Source: DAIQNV01 sp038748775 | Lineage (GTDB): Bacteria > Planctomycetota > Phycisphaerae > Phycisphaerales > UBA1924 | Length of the DNA stretch: 64,000 nt | NCBI GenBank assembly: GCA_038748775.1 | Contig: JBCDIT010000008.1 | Span: forward strand, 1 to 64,000 | Direction of reading: 5' to 3' | In this document: positions 8,603 through 17,488 of the stretch, in pieces | Layout of the letters: every line of letters starts with the position of its first letter | Position numbering within the stretch: the stretch's first letter is position 1 | Translations under genes and position numbers: made by a program | The notes under the pieces: generated by a model | The model's database searches: none | What the model was told of the DNA's origin: nothing | Seen by the model: the letters and a program-made list of their open reading frames with translations, nothing else

Positions 8603-8620
8603 CATCCGCATAAACGGATG
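8603..8620. promoter_or_regulatory. CATCCG-N6-CGGATG palindrome in the metH leader
   Basis: CATCCG (8603-8608) and CGGATG (8615-8620) form a perfect inverted repeat with spacer CATAAA, 37 bp before the preferred metH start. The size and spacing suit a winged-helix repressor dimer, and AdoHcy-responsive repressors are known to control metH in other bacteria; assigning this site to such a factor is inference. It could also act as an RNA hairpin. Confidence 0.5.
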
Positions 8621-8656
8621 GATTCTCAGCGGCCCGACGCGAAAGGATGCGTGCCC

Positions 8657-11600
8657 ATGGGCAACTGGCTCCTCGACCACCTCGCCAAGCGCGTCCTCGT
8701 CATCGACGGCGCGATGGGAACGAGCACCTACAACTACGATCTCACTGTCCACGGCGACTACTGCGGCTGCGAGAACTGCACCGACGTGCTCTCACGCTCT
8801 CGCCCCGACATCGTTCAGGAAATCCACGAGAGCTTCTTCGAGGTCGGGGCCGACGCGGTCGAGACCAACAGCTTCGGCGGCCCGAGCCACGTGCTCAGCG
8901 AGTTCGACCTCCAGGGCGAGACGTTCGAGCTGAACAAGAAGGCCGCTGAGATCGCGCGAGCCGCCGCGGACAAACACTCAACCAAAGACAAGCCCCGATA
9001 CGTCCTCGGCTCGATGGGCCCGGGCACCAAGCTCATGACGCTCGGCCAGATCGACTGGTCCACGATGCTCGAGAGCTACCGCGAAGCCATGCGGGGGCTG
9101 ATCGCCGGCGGCGTCGACGCATTCCTCATCGAGACGTGTCAGGACCTCTTGCAGGTCAAATGTGCCCTCAACGCCGCGATGGCCGCGTTGGACGACGCCG
9201 GCAAGACGGTCGATGACATCCCGCTGATGGTGAGCATCACGATCGAGCAGACGGGCACGATGCTGGTCGGCAGTTCGATCGAGGCCGCGTCCGCGGCACT
9301 GCGGCACTACCCGATCTCGAGTCTCGGTCTGAACTGTGCGACCGGGCCTACCGAGATGGGCGAGTACGTCAAGCACCTCGGGCAGACCTGGGCGTCCCCG
9401 ACGAAACGGGCGGTCTCGTGCGTGCCCAACGCCGGCCTTCCCGCCCTCGTCGACGGACGGACCGAGTACCCCCTCGGCCCCGAGCCGCTCGCCGACGCGC
9501 TCGCGAAGTTCATCACCACCCACGGCGTCGGCGTCGTCGGCGGTTGCTGCGGAACGACCCCGGCGCACATCAAGGCGATCGTCGAAACGGCGGAAGGCCT
9601 CAAGCCAACGGTGACCGAAACGAGAGAGTGGGTCCCGAGCTCGACCAGCCTTTACTCGCCCGTCCCCCACCGCCAGGACAACTCGTTCCTCATCGTCGGC
9701 GAGCGATGCAACGCCTCGGGCTCGCGGAAGTTCAAGCGTCTGCTCGAAGAGGAGGACTGGGACTCGATCGTCAGCCTCGCGAAGGAGCAGACGCGCGAAG
9801 GCTCGCACATGCTCGACATCAACGTCGACTACGCGGGCCGAGACAACGCCCGGGATATGGCAGAGGTCATCAAACGCCTCGTTCGCCAGGTTGACGCCCC
9901 GCTGATGATCGACTCGACGCAGGTCGCGACGATAGAGGCGGGCCTGGGCCACGCGGCTGGTAAGTGCGTCATCAACTCGGGCAACTTCGAGGACGGGAAA
10001 GAGAAGTTCGACGAGATCTGTGAGCTTGCCAAGACCTACAACGCCGGCCTGGTCATCGGCACCATCGATGAAGACCCCGAGGCCGCGATGGCCCGGACCG
10101 CCGACCGCAAGCTCACGATCACCGAGCGAGCGATCGACCGGGCGACGACCCTGCACGGCCTTGACGTCCGCGACATCTTCATCGACCCACTCGTGCTGCC
10201 CATCTCGACCGGTATGGACACCGACCGTCGCAGCGCGCTCGAGCTTGTGGAGGGGACGAAGCGTATAGCGGAGAAGTTCCCCGATGTCCAGATCACGTGC
10301 GGGCTCTCGAACGTGTCGTTCGGGCTCAAGCCGGCGGCACGCGTCGTGATCAACTCAGTCTTCCTGCACGAGCTCGTGAGCGTCGGCATGACCAGCGCGA
10401 TCGTGCACGCCAGCAAGATCCTCCCGCTCAACAAGATCGACGAAGAGCACAAGAAGGCGGCCCTCGATCTCATCTACGACCGACGCGCCGAGAGCAACGG
10501 GGGAACCGGTCTGCCCGAGGGCATCACCGACGAGAGCTTCGACCCGCTGGCCCGGATCATCGACCTGTTCAAGGACGTCGAGGGCGTCGCCGGCGCGAAG
10601 AAAGAAGTCAAGAACCTCACGCTCGAAGAGAAACTCCGGGCCCACATCATCGATGGCGAGAAGGAAGGGCTCCACGAGGTCTTGGACGAAGCCCTCGCCA
10701 AGTACCCGCCCCTCGACATCGTCAATGAGCACCTGCTCGACGGCATGAAGACCGTCGGCGAGCTCTTCGGCTCGGGCCAGATGCAGCTCCCGTTCGTCCT
10801 CCAGTCCGCGGAGGTCATGAAGAAAGCGGTCGCCCATCTCGAGCCCCACATGGAAAGGACCGAGGGCCAGACCAAGGGCTCGATCGTCCTCGCGACGGTC
10901 AAGGGCGACGTTCACGATATCGGCAAGAACCTCGTCGACATCATCCTGACCAACAATGGCTACACCGTCCACAACATCGGCATCAAGCAGACGATCGACG
11001 ACATCATGAAGGCCTACGACGAGCACAAGCCCAACGCGATCGGGCTATCGGGTCTGCTCGTCAAGTCGGTCAACGTGATGGAAGACAACATCAAAGAGAT
11101 GAACGCGAGGGGCGAGACCCCGCCGCTCATTCTCGGGGGCGCCGCCCTCGCCCGCTCGTACGCCGAGGGCTACCTGCGAAACCAGTACGAGGGCTGCCTG
11201 CTCTACGGCAAGGACGCCTTCGACGGGCTCCGCATCATGGACCACATCATCGGCGACAAGCTCGACACGCTCAACGGCGAGATCGACGAGCGCCAGACCA
11301 AGCGCTCCGACGCCGAGAAGAAAATCGGCGAGTCGCGCGCTGAGCAAGGACGCCGCCAGAACCGCTTCGAAGCCGCCAAGGGCAACGGAACGGCACCAGC
11401 CGCCGTGACCGAACGCGTCCGCTCGAAGGTGAGCCGCGACATCGAGGTCCCGGTTGCCCCGTTCTTCGGGTCGCGCGTGGTCGAAGGGCTCCCAATGGAG
11501 CCGATCTTCGCGCACGTCAACCCGGTCGCGCTCTTCCGCACGCAGTGGCAGTTCAAGCGGGGCGACCGGACCAAGGCCGAGTTTGAACAAGAACTCCAAG

Positions 11601-12268
11601 ACAAGGCCCAACCGATCTTCGACCGCCTCCGCGAGCACTGCGTCAGCGAGCAGATCCTCGAACCCAAGCTCGTCTACGGGTACTACCCCGTTCACTCCGA
11701 TGGCGACGATGTCGTGATCTTTGACGCTGTGGACCACGAACGCGAGATCGAGCGCTTCATGTTTCCCCGTCAGATGCCGAAGGGCGAAGACGGGGGACGC
11801 CGTTTGTGCATCGCCGACTTCTTCCGCGACGAGGACGAGTGCAGGGAACTCGGGCGCAAAGACGTCCTCGGCTTGAGCTGCGTCACCATGGGCCAGCGGG
11901 TGTCCGAAGTCTGCAAGACTCTCTTCGAGGCCGACGACTACCAGGAGTACCTCTACATGCACGGCATGGGCGTCGAATCGGCGGAGGGGCTCGCGGAGCT
12001 TTGGCACAAGCGAATGCGTCAGGAACTGGGCATCGACGCCGACGACAGCCCGAAGATCGCAGAGCTGTTCCAGCAGAAGTACCGGGGCAGCCGCTACAGC
12101 CCGGGCTACCCCGCCTGCCCCGACATGTCCGACCAAGATCGCATCTGGAAGCTCATCGACCCCACGCGGATCGGCTGTCAACTGACCGAGAACTGGCAGA
12201 TCGACCCGGAGCAGAGCACGTCGGCTATCGTGGTGCACCACCCGGAGGCGAAGTACTTCAACGCGTAG
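8657..12268 (+). CDS. metH: Cobalamin-dependent methionine synthase
   Basis: Transfers the methyl group of 5-methyl-tetrahydrofolate through cob(I)alamin to homocysteine. All four modules are present in 1203 residues: homocysteine domain (about 1-325) with zinc ligands in SSLGLNCATGP and GGCCGTTPAH; pterin domain from about 345 (IVGERCNASGSRKF); cobalamin domain with the axial-His motif DVHDIG near 752; and a C-terminal AdoMet reactivation domain with RYSPGYPACPD near 1145. The ATG at 8657 has AAGGA upstream. An ATG at 8618 would add 13 residues but lies inside the palindrome described at 8603-8620, so I reject it. No cobalamin riboswitch is seen. Confidence 0.97.
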   Translation: MGNWLLDHLAKRVLVIDGAMGTSTYNYDLTVHGDYCGCENCTDVLSRSRPDIVQEIHESFFEVGADAVETNSFGGPSHVLSEFDLQGETFELNKKAAEIARAAADKHSTKDKPRYVLGSMGPGTKLMTLGQIDWSTMLESYREAMRGLIAGGVDAFLIETCQDLLQVKCALNAAMAALDDAGKTVDDIPLMVSITIEQTGTMLVGSSIEAASAALRHYPISSLGLNCATGPTEMGEYVKHLGQTWASPTKRAVSCVPNAGLPALVDGRTEYPLGPEPLADALAKFITTHGVGVVGGCCGTTPAHIKAIVETAEGLKPTVTETREWVPSSTSLYSPVPHRQDNSFLIVGERCNASGSRKFKRLLEEEDWDSIVSLAKEQTREGSHMLDINVDYAGRDNARDMAEVIKRLVRQVDAPLMIDSTQVATIEAGLGHAAGKCVINSGNFEDGKEKFDEICELAKTYNAGLVIGTIDEDPEAAMARTADRKLTITERAIDRATTLHGLDVRDIFIDPLVLPISTGMDTDRRSALELVEGTKRIAEKFPDVQITCGLSNVSFGLKPAARVVINSVFLHELVSVGMTSAIVHASKILPLNKIDEEHKKAALDLIYDRRAESNGGTGLPEGITDESFDPLARIIDLFKDVEGVAGAKKEVKNLTLEEKLRAHIIDGEKEGLHEVLDEALAKYPPLDIVNEHLLDGMKTVGELFGSGQMQLPFVLQSAEVMKKAVAHLEPHMERTEGQTKGSIVLATVKGDVHDIGKNLVDIILTNNGYTVHNIGIKQTIDDIMKAYDEHKPNAIGLSGLLVKSVNVMEDNIKEMNARGETPPLILGGAALARSYAEGYLRNQYEGCLLYGKDAFDGLRIMDHIIGDKLDTLNGEIDERQTKRSDAEKKIGESRAEQGRRQNRFEAAKGNGTAPAAVTERVRSKVSRDIEVPVAPFFGSRVVEGLPMEPIFAHVNPVALFRTQWQFKRGDRTKAEFEQELQDKAQPIFDRLREHCVSEQILEPKLVYGYYPVHSDGDDVVIFDAVDHEREIERFMFPRQMPKGEDGGRRLCIADFFRDEDECRELGRKDVLGLSCVTMGQRVSEVCKTLFEADDYQEYLYMHGMGVESAEGLAELWHKRMRQELGIDADDSPKIAELFQQKYRGSRYSPGYPACPDMSDQDRIWKLIDPTRIGCQLTENWQIDPEQSTSAIVVHHPEAKYFNA

Positions 12269-12280
12269 GTTAGGACGGAC

Positions 12281-12826
12281 TCAAGAACCGTCCACGAAGT
12301 ACTCGGGGTGTGCTCTTAGGACCTCGGCGAGGTGTTCCCCGCCATAGAAGGTCAAGTCGTCACAGTTTCCATTCAGCAAAATAACCGAAAACTCGGGCTC
12401 ACATACAGACGCACCGGGGCGAACCTCCGCACGCGGTGTCAGTTGGATAACCTCGTCGATCGGATACGGAAGCTCGCCTCGGATCGCCACCAGCGACCGC
12501 TCGACCTCCGACATGGAATCGGGCCACGCGTCCCCGGTCTCGATGATTTCCGCGAGCCGAACGCAGACGAGGTGGTACGACGCGATTCGACCAGAGTGTT
12601 GCAAAGACAGATCGATCGCAGCACGCACCTTCACAACCACAATCGCGGCGAGGCCGCACACACCGACCAGCCCGAGGATCGTCCCCAAGCTGATGAGCGT
12701 CTTTCGCCGTGCGCTCGGCATGAAAGAGAGCACGCGATCAACGAAATCCGGTTCCAGTGTCATCATCTGCCCGACCAGCCCGATTGCTCGTTCGCGAAAG
12801 CGTGCATCGCCGATCACAATGACCAC
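12281..12826 (-). CDS. Hypothetical single-span membrane protein
   Basis: 181 residues with one strong membrane helix (near 45-67: LISLGTILGLVGVCGLAAIVVV) after a cytoplasmic N-terminal part containing EPDFVDRVLSFMPSARRK. The C-terminal part, probably periplasmic, is acidic and ends HPEYFVDGS. I recognise no family; the layout resembles pseudopilin-like or small signalling accessory proteins, but no prepilin motif is present. Start: a GTG at 12826 is the first available; a methionine 20 residues further in is equally possible. It converges with metH, 12 bp apart. Confidence 0.55.
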   Translation of the reverse strand: MVIVIGDARFRERAIGLVGQMMTLEPDFVDRVLSFMPSARRKTLISLGTILGLVGVCGLAAIVVVKVRAAIDLSLQHSGRIASYHLVCVRLAEIIETGDAWPDSMSEVERSLVAIRGELPYPIDEVIQLTPRAEVRPGASVCEPEFSVILLNGNCDDLTFYGGEHLAEVLRAHPEYFVDGS

Positions 12827-13000
12827 CCTATCTCCGACGTGTACTCGGCTTCGTCACCGCCCACCCCCGACGGGAGGTCGGCCGCGAAACGTTCGATGAG
12901 CGCCCCTGTAGTGCGGCGCCGCGTCGTAGCTCAAGACGCCGCTCGGGCGCCCGATCTGAAGTGACAAACCCATCAACCGCTCTTTGTGTAATCTTGCGTT

Positions 13001-13564
13001 GTGGCGCGATGGTCGGCAGCATACTCCCTACTTCTTTTGTTCCCCGGCTGCGGTCGCTACACGATCACTCCGCCGCTCAACGTCGACAGACCAACAACGG
13101 TCTACATCGCTGATCTCGGGAACACGTCGAAGCTTCTTCTCCCGACCGACGATGGCCGATTCATCGAGTTCGGCTTCGGCGATTGGGAGTTCTACGCCAA
13201 GGGCAACGACTTCCCGCTCTATGCCCCGTTCGTGCTGCTCATCCCAACGCCCGGGACACTCTCGAAACGCGTCTACCCGAGCGATCCGACCGGGTGGATC
13301 TATGCCGAAGCCCTGCATCCACTCGACGTGGAACGCGCCGATGTCGCGGCCCTTGAGCGGCGTCTGTCCGATCTCTACGACGCCCACGTCGAAACAGAGA
13401 TCAACAACCCCGGCTTCGGCCTCGACTTCGTCAAGGTCGACGAAGGCTACTGGCTCTTCAACCAGAGCAGTTCCAAGGTCGCTGAGTGGACCCGCGAACT
13501 GGGCTGCGAGGTCTCGGGTTGGACCCTGATCGCCGGATTCCGCGTCGTCGCCCCTACAAACTGA
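13001..13564 (+). CDS. Putative lipoprotein, DUF2459-like
   Basis: 187 residues from a GTG at 13001. The N-terminus (MARWSAAYSLLLLFPGC) ends in a lipobox-like Cys at residue 17, suggesting an outer-membrane lipoprotein. The body (TTVYIADLGNTSKLLLP, then FIEFGFGDWEFYAKG) resembles the urease-cluster-associated DUF2459 group, whose function is unknown. The resemblance is from memory and modest. The gene is flanked by unrelated genes and gives no operon clue. Confidence 0.6.
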   Translation: MARWSAAYSLLLLFPGCGRYTITPPLNVDRPTTVYIADLGNTSKLLLPTDDGRFIEFGFGDWEFYAKGNDFPLYAPFVLLIPTPGTLSKRVYPSDPTGWIYAEALHPLDVERADVAALERRLSDLYDAHVETEINNPGFGLDFVKVDEGYWLFNQSSSKVAEWTRELGCEVSGWTLIAGFRVVAPTN

Positions 13565-13634
13565 CGTCCCCACCGGTTATCGCCTCAAGCCGGGCGCAAG
13601 GTCACCCGATACCCCGATAGGAGAACCTGCGCCC

Positions 13635-14378
13635 TTGACGATCACTGCGACCAACCCGCTCTCAGGCTTTGCCAACAGCCCGGGCGCCGGGTCTGGGTAC
13701 GGTTCGGCACCGGGACGCCGCGTGATCACTGTTCGCCCGGTCACCCCGCCCGCCGACGTCCGACCAACCGAACGAAGGAGCCCGACCGAGCGGCCCCAGG
13801 AAACGCAGCCCTCCCAGCCCGGACGGCGCAACGAGGCCCCCCGCACCGGCACCGCGTACCAAACCAACGCCGACGGCGACTCGGTCACCCTCTCGAGCAA
13901 GACCGATCAACTGTCCGACGACGAGCAGGCCGAAGTCACGAAACTCCAGGCCCGTGATACCGAGGTCCGCACCCACGAACAGGCCCACGTTTCCGCCGCC
14001 GGGGCCCTCTTCCGCGGCGGACCGTTCTACGAGTACAAGACCGGCCCCGACGGCAAGGAGTACGCCGTCGCGGGACGAGTGAACATCGACACCTCCGAGG
14101 GCAACACGCCCGAGGAAACGATCGCCAAGGCCCAGCAGATCCGCCGCGCCGCCCTCGCCCCAGCCGAGCCCAGTTCCACGGACCAACGCGTCGCGGCCGA
14201 GGCGAGCTCGATGGAATCCAAGGCACGCCAGGAACTCGCCGAGGCACAGGCTTCAGACGAAACGGCGCCAGCGACGCCGACTACGACAACATCGACCTCA
14301 GACGCCAACCGGCGCACCAGCAACGCTTCGGCCATCCGAGCGGCGACCGGCGAACTCAAGATCGACATGTACGCCTAA
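13635..14378 (+). CDS. SprA-family (PF12118-like) putative metalloprotease
   Basis: 247 residues. A conserved core near 98-185 reads LQARDTEVRTHEQAHVSAAG, then YEYKTGPDGKEYAVAGRVNI, TPEETIAKAQQIRRAALAPA. The HEQAH pentapeptide (about 115-119) fits the HExxH zinc-site pattern expected in this family. The N-terminal 75 residues and the C-terminal 60 are Pro/Arg- and Thr/Ser-rich and look disordered. The start is a TTG at 13635 with AGGAG upstream; no ATG fits. No signal peptide is seen, so the location is unclear. The substrate is unknown. Confidence 0.75.
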   Translation: MTITATNPLSGFANSPGAGSGYGSAPGRRVITVRPVTPPADVRPTERRSPTERPQETQPSQPGRRNEAPRTGTAYQTNADGDSVTLSSKTDQLSDDEQAEVTKLQARDTEVRTHEQAHVSAAGALFRGGPFYEYKTGPDGKEYAVAGRVNIDTSEGNTPEETIAKAQQIRRAALAPAEPSSTDQRVAAEASSMESKARQELAEAQASDETAPATPTTTTSTSDANRRTSNASAIRAATGELKIDMYA

Positions 14379-14679
14379 AAGCAGTCGCGTAGATCAGCCG
14401 AAATGAACCCGTAGCGCGGTGACGTACTTTGTCCGAAGGCGTTGCGATGTCAACGAGCCCGCAGCGCGAGCAAGGCACCTCCCGAGCGGAGCGTTCTTCC
14501 TTGCCTCGCGGGCCCTTCGTTGCTCGATTGCGCACGAGAAACCAAGGGGCCGTAGAAATGGAGGCGGAGGAGATCCCTTACTCGCGCTGCGGGCTCGTTC
14601 TTCGTCGCTTTCGACCAAACGAACCGTGATCCCAAGTGGGCGCTACGAAACAAACACGGTTTCTCAAGGCCGGGTGCGA
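14379..14679. repeat. Non-coding gap with a 19-bp perfect inverted repeat
   Basis: 14452-14470 (AACGAGCCCGCAGCGCGAG) and 14581-14599 are perfect reverse complements, and the match continues imperfectly inward for about 15 bp. The enclosed 110 bp are open in several frames on both strands and translate to Arg/Ser-rich strings such as ARSASKG that recur in planctomycete intergenic repeats. I take it as a non-coding repeat element, not a gene. Confidence 0.55.
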
Positions 14680-15615
14680 CTACACCACGTCCACGCCGCC
14701 CGGATCCCCGCATAGTCCTCGCTCGAATCCCTCACCCAAGAATCGCCGCAGCGATTCCTCTCCCCGCACGCCCATTTCGAGACTCATCCGGCTCACGTAC
14801 ATCCCCAGGTATTTCTCGACCAGCGCCGGGTCTTTCCATTCCGGGCGATCATCCGCGTGCAACTGCAGGTACGCCTGGCTCTCCTCCGCGTGCGACGTTG
14901 CGTACCCCACGCTCCGAGAGAGAACGCGCGAAACCTTGGCCATCCCCCCGTCCACGCGTTCGTCCAGATCGCGCCGGATGACATTCAGCCCGAGCGGAAG
15001 TGGCATGCCGGCGTGCCCATCCCACCACTGCCCGAGGTCCACCACCGCCCTCAACCCAAGCTCAGCAAACGTCAGCTGCGCTTCATGGATGAGCAGCCCC
15101 GCGTCTGCTGCTCCGGACGTCACCGCACCGGGAACGTCACTGAAGAGCATCGGCTTGGCTTCGAATGCCGACGCATCGGGCGTGGCACCGAGCGCCATGG
15201 AAAGTGTCAAAAACGCGCTCGTCCCGAGCCCGGGAACAGCGATCACCTTCCCACGGAGATCGTCGAGAGTCCGGAGCGCCGACGCCTCGGCCACCACCAC
15301 CTTCGGGCCGTAGCCCTCCCCGAAACTACCGCCACAACTCGTGATCGCGAACCGATCCTTCACCGATGGGTACGTCGCCGCGGAGATCGCCGTGATGTCC
15401 AGTTCGCCTCCATCGGTCGCCGACACCATCGCGTTGAGCGCCTGAACGTCCTCCGCGACGAGCTCGAACTCGAGACCCTCGGTATCGATCCGAGGCGATC
15501 CGAGCTCGCCCGGAACCCGTTCGCCATCGGGGCCCCGCATGCCTGTGAGGGGCCACCACATCACCAGGTCGTCGGAATCGGGCGAATGCGCAAGTCGGAG
15601 CGTCGTCATAGGCAC
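14680..15615 (-). CDS. mqnD: 1,4-dihydroxy-6-naphthoate synthase (futalosine menaquinone pathway)
   Basis: 311 residues with the MqnA/MqnD fold. N-terminal RLAHSPDSDDLVMWWPLTG matches the SPDtDD start of MqnD. Then come DVQALN, ELDITAISAATYPSV, and GSFGEGYGPKVVV (substrate loop). MqnD converts cyclic de-hypoxanthine futalosine to 1,4-dihydroxy-6-naphthoate on the route to menaquinone in the cytosol. The SPDSDD start and length separate it from MqnA. No other mqn gene is near, so the pathway is scattered. The gene points towards the inverted-repeat gap. Confidence 0.9.
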   Translation of the reverse strand: MPMTTLRLAHSPDSDDLVMWWPLTGMRGPDGERVPGELGSPRIDTEGLEFELVAEDVQALNAMVSATDGGELDITAISAATYPSVKDRFAITSCGGSFGEGYGPKVVVAEASALRTLDDLRGKVIAVPGLGTSAFLTLSMALGATPDASAFEAKPMLFSDVPGAVTSGAADAGLLIHEAQLTFAELGLRAVVDLGQWWDGHAGMPLPLGLNVIRRDLDERVDGGMAKVSRVLSRSVGYATSHAEESQAYLQLHADDRPEWKDPALVEKYLGMYVSRMSLEMGVRGEESLRRFLGEGFERGLCGDPGGVDVV

Positions 15616-15618
15616 ACG

Positions 15619-16095
15619 CTAGGAACTTGCGGGGCGCTGAGACGACGAGTCACCCGACACGTTCCACGCAGCTCCACATTCCGGACACACGACACAGCCG
15701 TCTTCCCCCAGTGACAACCCGTCGAGCGGATACCCGCACCCACCACACAGGCGGTCGTCAAGCCGCGAACCCGCGAACCGCCCCCGGGCTGTCTCGGCGC
15801 TCGGGCGTGATGCATCACGCATCGCGATGACCTCCGCCACAATCCGGAAGACAAAGCTCACACCGAACAACACGATGATCAACGAGCCTACTACGCGTGC
15901 CAGCACGTGCCAGGCCTGCGGCAAAGCCGACGATTGAACCACGAAGCCAAGCGTAATGGCGATCGCTGCCAACACCACCAACACGTCGACCCGCGCCGGG
16001 ATCCACACGACGACTGTCGGACGCCTGTTCACCCTCGCGGGAACGATCGGCCCCCTCGCCCGGAGAAACACCTTTTGCCCACGATCGTCGCGCAT
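15619..16095 (-). CDS. Membrane protein with C-terminal zinc ribbon
   Basis: 158 residues from the ATG at 16095, which has GGGGAG just upstream; a longer open frame upstream looks non-coding. Two hydrophobic helices (VDVLVVLAAIAITLGFVV, then VVGSLIIVLFGVSFVF) are followed by a zinc-ribbon-like pair of knuckles: LCGGCGYPLDGL and CVVCPECGAAW. It is the first of three tandem paralogues (15619-17488) sharing the layout 'helices, then CxxC...CxxC at the C-terminus'. Function unknown. Its stop is three bases from the mqnD start, so the two may be co-transcribed. Confidence 0.7.
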   Translation of the reverse strand: MRDDRGQKVFLRARGPIVPARVNRRPTVVVWIPARVDVLVVLAAIAITLGFVVQSSALPQAWHVLARVVGSLIIVLFGVSFVFRIVAEVIAMRDASRPSAETARGRFAGSRLDDRLCGGCGYPLDGLSLGEDGCVVCPECGAAWNVSGDSSSQRPASS

Positions 16096-16153
16096 CGGGC
16101 TCCCCATCGACCGAGGAGCCACCGGCGATCGCCGACTCCTCCGGAGCGAAAGA

Positions 16154-16684
16154 CTACGCGGAGACGTCAGCCATCGGTAGCTTCCAAGCCGCCCCGCACT
16201 CCGGGCAAACGACGCATCCGTCACTTTCTGCAGCGCGTTCGTGAAGCTGGTACCCGCATACAACGTACTGGAGGTGGCGAACTCGGTGTCGTCTCGCCAA
16301 CCAGTAGGCGAGGAAATACGCAGGAACCATCCCGACAATAACACGCGAAGACAGGAGCCCGATACCCGCACCCGCCACCGCCAACAAGATATTTCACCAT
16401 AGGGAACCGAAACCGAGGATGATCACAAGCAGGAAAGCACCCAGAACAACCGTGGCCCCCGAAACCACCCAAAGTGTGGTCGCCGCCCAGCCGTAGTTGA
16501 GTCGCTTCTTGTGTCGTATACCCCGGTCGTCCTCAATGCCCCGGTGCGCTTCATCGACCCGCGAATCTCTCTGGTGCGAGGGATGAAGAAGTACTGAGAC
16601 TCTTGGGTTGGAACGTGACACATGACGGCTCCCGCGCCCCGTCCGATCGAACTCTTCACGCAGTGAGGGTACCGATGAGAGCAT
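16154..16684 (-). pseudogene. Second zinc-ribbon membrane protein, broken by one TGA
   Basis: One frame runs from about 16684 to 16154 and is interrupted only by a TGA at 16394-16396. Before it: NYGWAATTLWVVSGATVVLG and FLLVIILGFGSLW. After it: NILLAVAGAGIGLL, a further helix (VIVGMVPAYFLAYWLA), then the C-terminal knuckles VVCGYQL and CVVCPECGAAWKL. The residue replaced is probably Trp (TGG TGG to TGG TGA), a single-base change. The 3' half could restart at a TTG or ATG near 16387. The start is not determined. Confidence 0.65.
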
Positions 16685-16765
16685 CCCAACTGCCTATCGC
16701 AACATGATAAGGCCTGGCGTTGGCCAACGTCGGCGGATGTCGGATGCCGGATGTCGGCGATGAAC

Positions 16766-17488
16766 CTAGGACGAACTCACCCGGGCCGCCGGGCTTACCC
16801 AACGAGCGCCACACCCGAGGCATATCGCGTGATCCTCGTCTGCCCGGGGGCGTTTGAGGTCATGCCAGCAAACCGGGCACACGCCCGACGCCACCGTCTT
16901 TCGGTCGTGGCGGGCCAAGACCACAGCTCCACCGATCACTCCAACAAGCCCTAAAACAATGAATTGCGTCCACAGAGGAACCAGCAGCAGGTTCTTTGCA
17001 AACGTGTTCACGTACCACGTGTTGAACACGATCCAGCCAATCAGCACAACCAGCAGCAGGGTGAGTCCGACCTCGCAATTCCGTCGGAAGTCTGCGTTTG
17101 TCTTCTTCACAGCCGCCGAAACAAACGGGGCCGGCTTATTCCGAGGCCGAACCTCGACGTGTTGGCCACGATGATCTCGCACCCGAAAGAATCGGATCAA
17201 CTGCCCTTGGTGCGGGCGGAGCCCCGGGCCATCGGGCAGAAATCGAAGCGCGAGCCATCGCACGATCAACGCGAGGCCCCCTGAGATCATGAAGGTCACC
17301 GGGACGGATACCACCGCGACCACGAGACCGAAAGGGGCGAGGAGAAGAATCCCGCCGCCCGAGTTCTTTCCATAGTGATGCCAGCCGAAGTACACCACCG
17401 CCAAAGGCGCGGCCAGGGTCGCGAGGAGGACGAACACGCAAAGCACCGCGGTCACGAAGTCTCTCCACCCTTCGTTCGGCTCTGGCAT
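16766..17488 (-). CDS. Third zinc-ribbon membrane protein, coupled to purF
   Basis: 240 residues with four predicted helices in two pairs: TAVLCVFVLLATLAAPLAVV and a second near 45-75, then two near 150-195 (CEVGLTLLLVVLIGWIVF, LWTQFIVLGLVGVIGGAVVL). A C-terminal zinc ribbon follows: GVCPVCWHDLKR and AICLGCGARW. The ATG shares its A with the purF stop codon (TGATG), so translation is coupled to purF. It is a paralogue of the two genes downstream. No known family assigned. Confidence 0.7.
   Translation of the reverse strand: MPEPNEGWRDFVTAVLCVFVLLATLAAPLAVVYFGWHHYGKNSGGGILLLAPFGLVVAVVSVPVTFMISGGLALIVRWLALRFLPDGPGLRPHQGQLIRFFRVRDHRGQHVEVRPRNKPAPFVSAAVKKTNADFRRNCEVGLTLLLVVLIGWIVFNTWYVNTFAKNLLLVPLWTQFIVLGLVGVIGGAVVLARHDRKTVASGVCPVCWHDLKRPRADEDHAICLGCGARWVSPAARVSSS

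Noticed and set aside
8565..8656. A cobalamin or SAM/SAH riboswitch before metH
   Set aside because: The gap between the rpmE terminator and metH is only about 90 bp, too short for a cobalamin riboswitch, and no B12-box or SAH-type core is visible. Only the palindrome stands out.
12895..12960. A tRNA-like stretch (CGCCCCTGTAGTGCGGC, like the start of the tRNA at 3052)
   Set aside because: There is no D-stem, anticodon stem or T-arm in register after it; only the first ten bases agree.
14419..14715. Overlapping 60-100-codon frames on both strands
   Set aside because: All are Arg/Ser/Ala-rich, have no ribosome sites and lie within the inverted-repeat block, so I treat the stretch as non-coding.
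3172..16684. TGA read as an amino acid (recoding), suggested by the in-frame TGA in the araC-type gene and the second zinc-ribbon gene
   Set aside because: Many intact genes here, including purF, argC, argH and rpsD, end in TGA, and no selenocysteine-like hairpin follows the two in-frame TGA codons. Two separate nonsense mutations are simpler.
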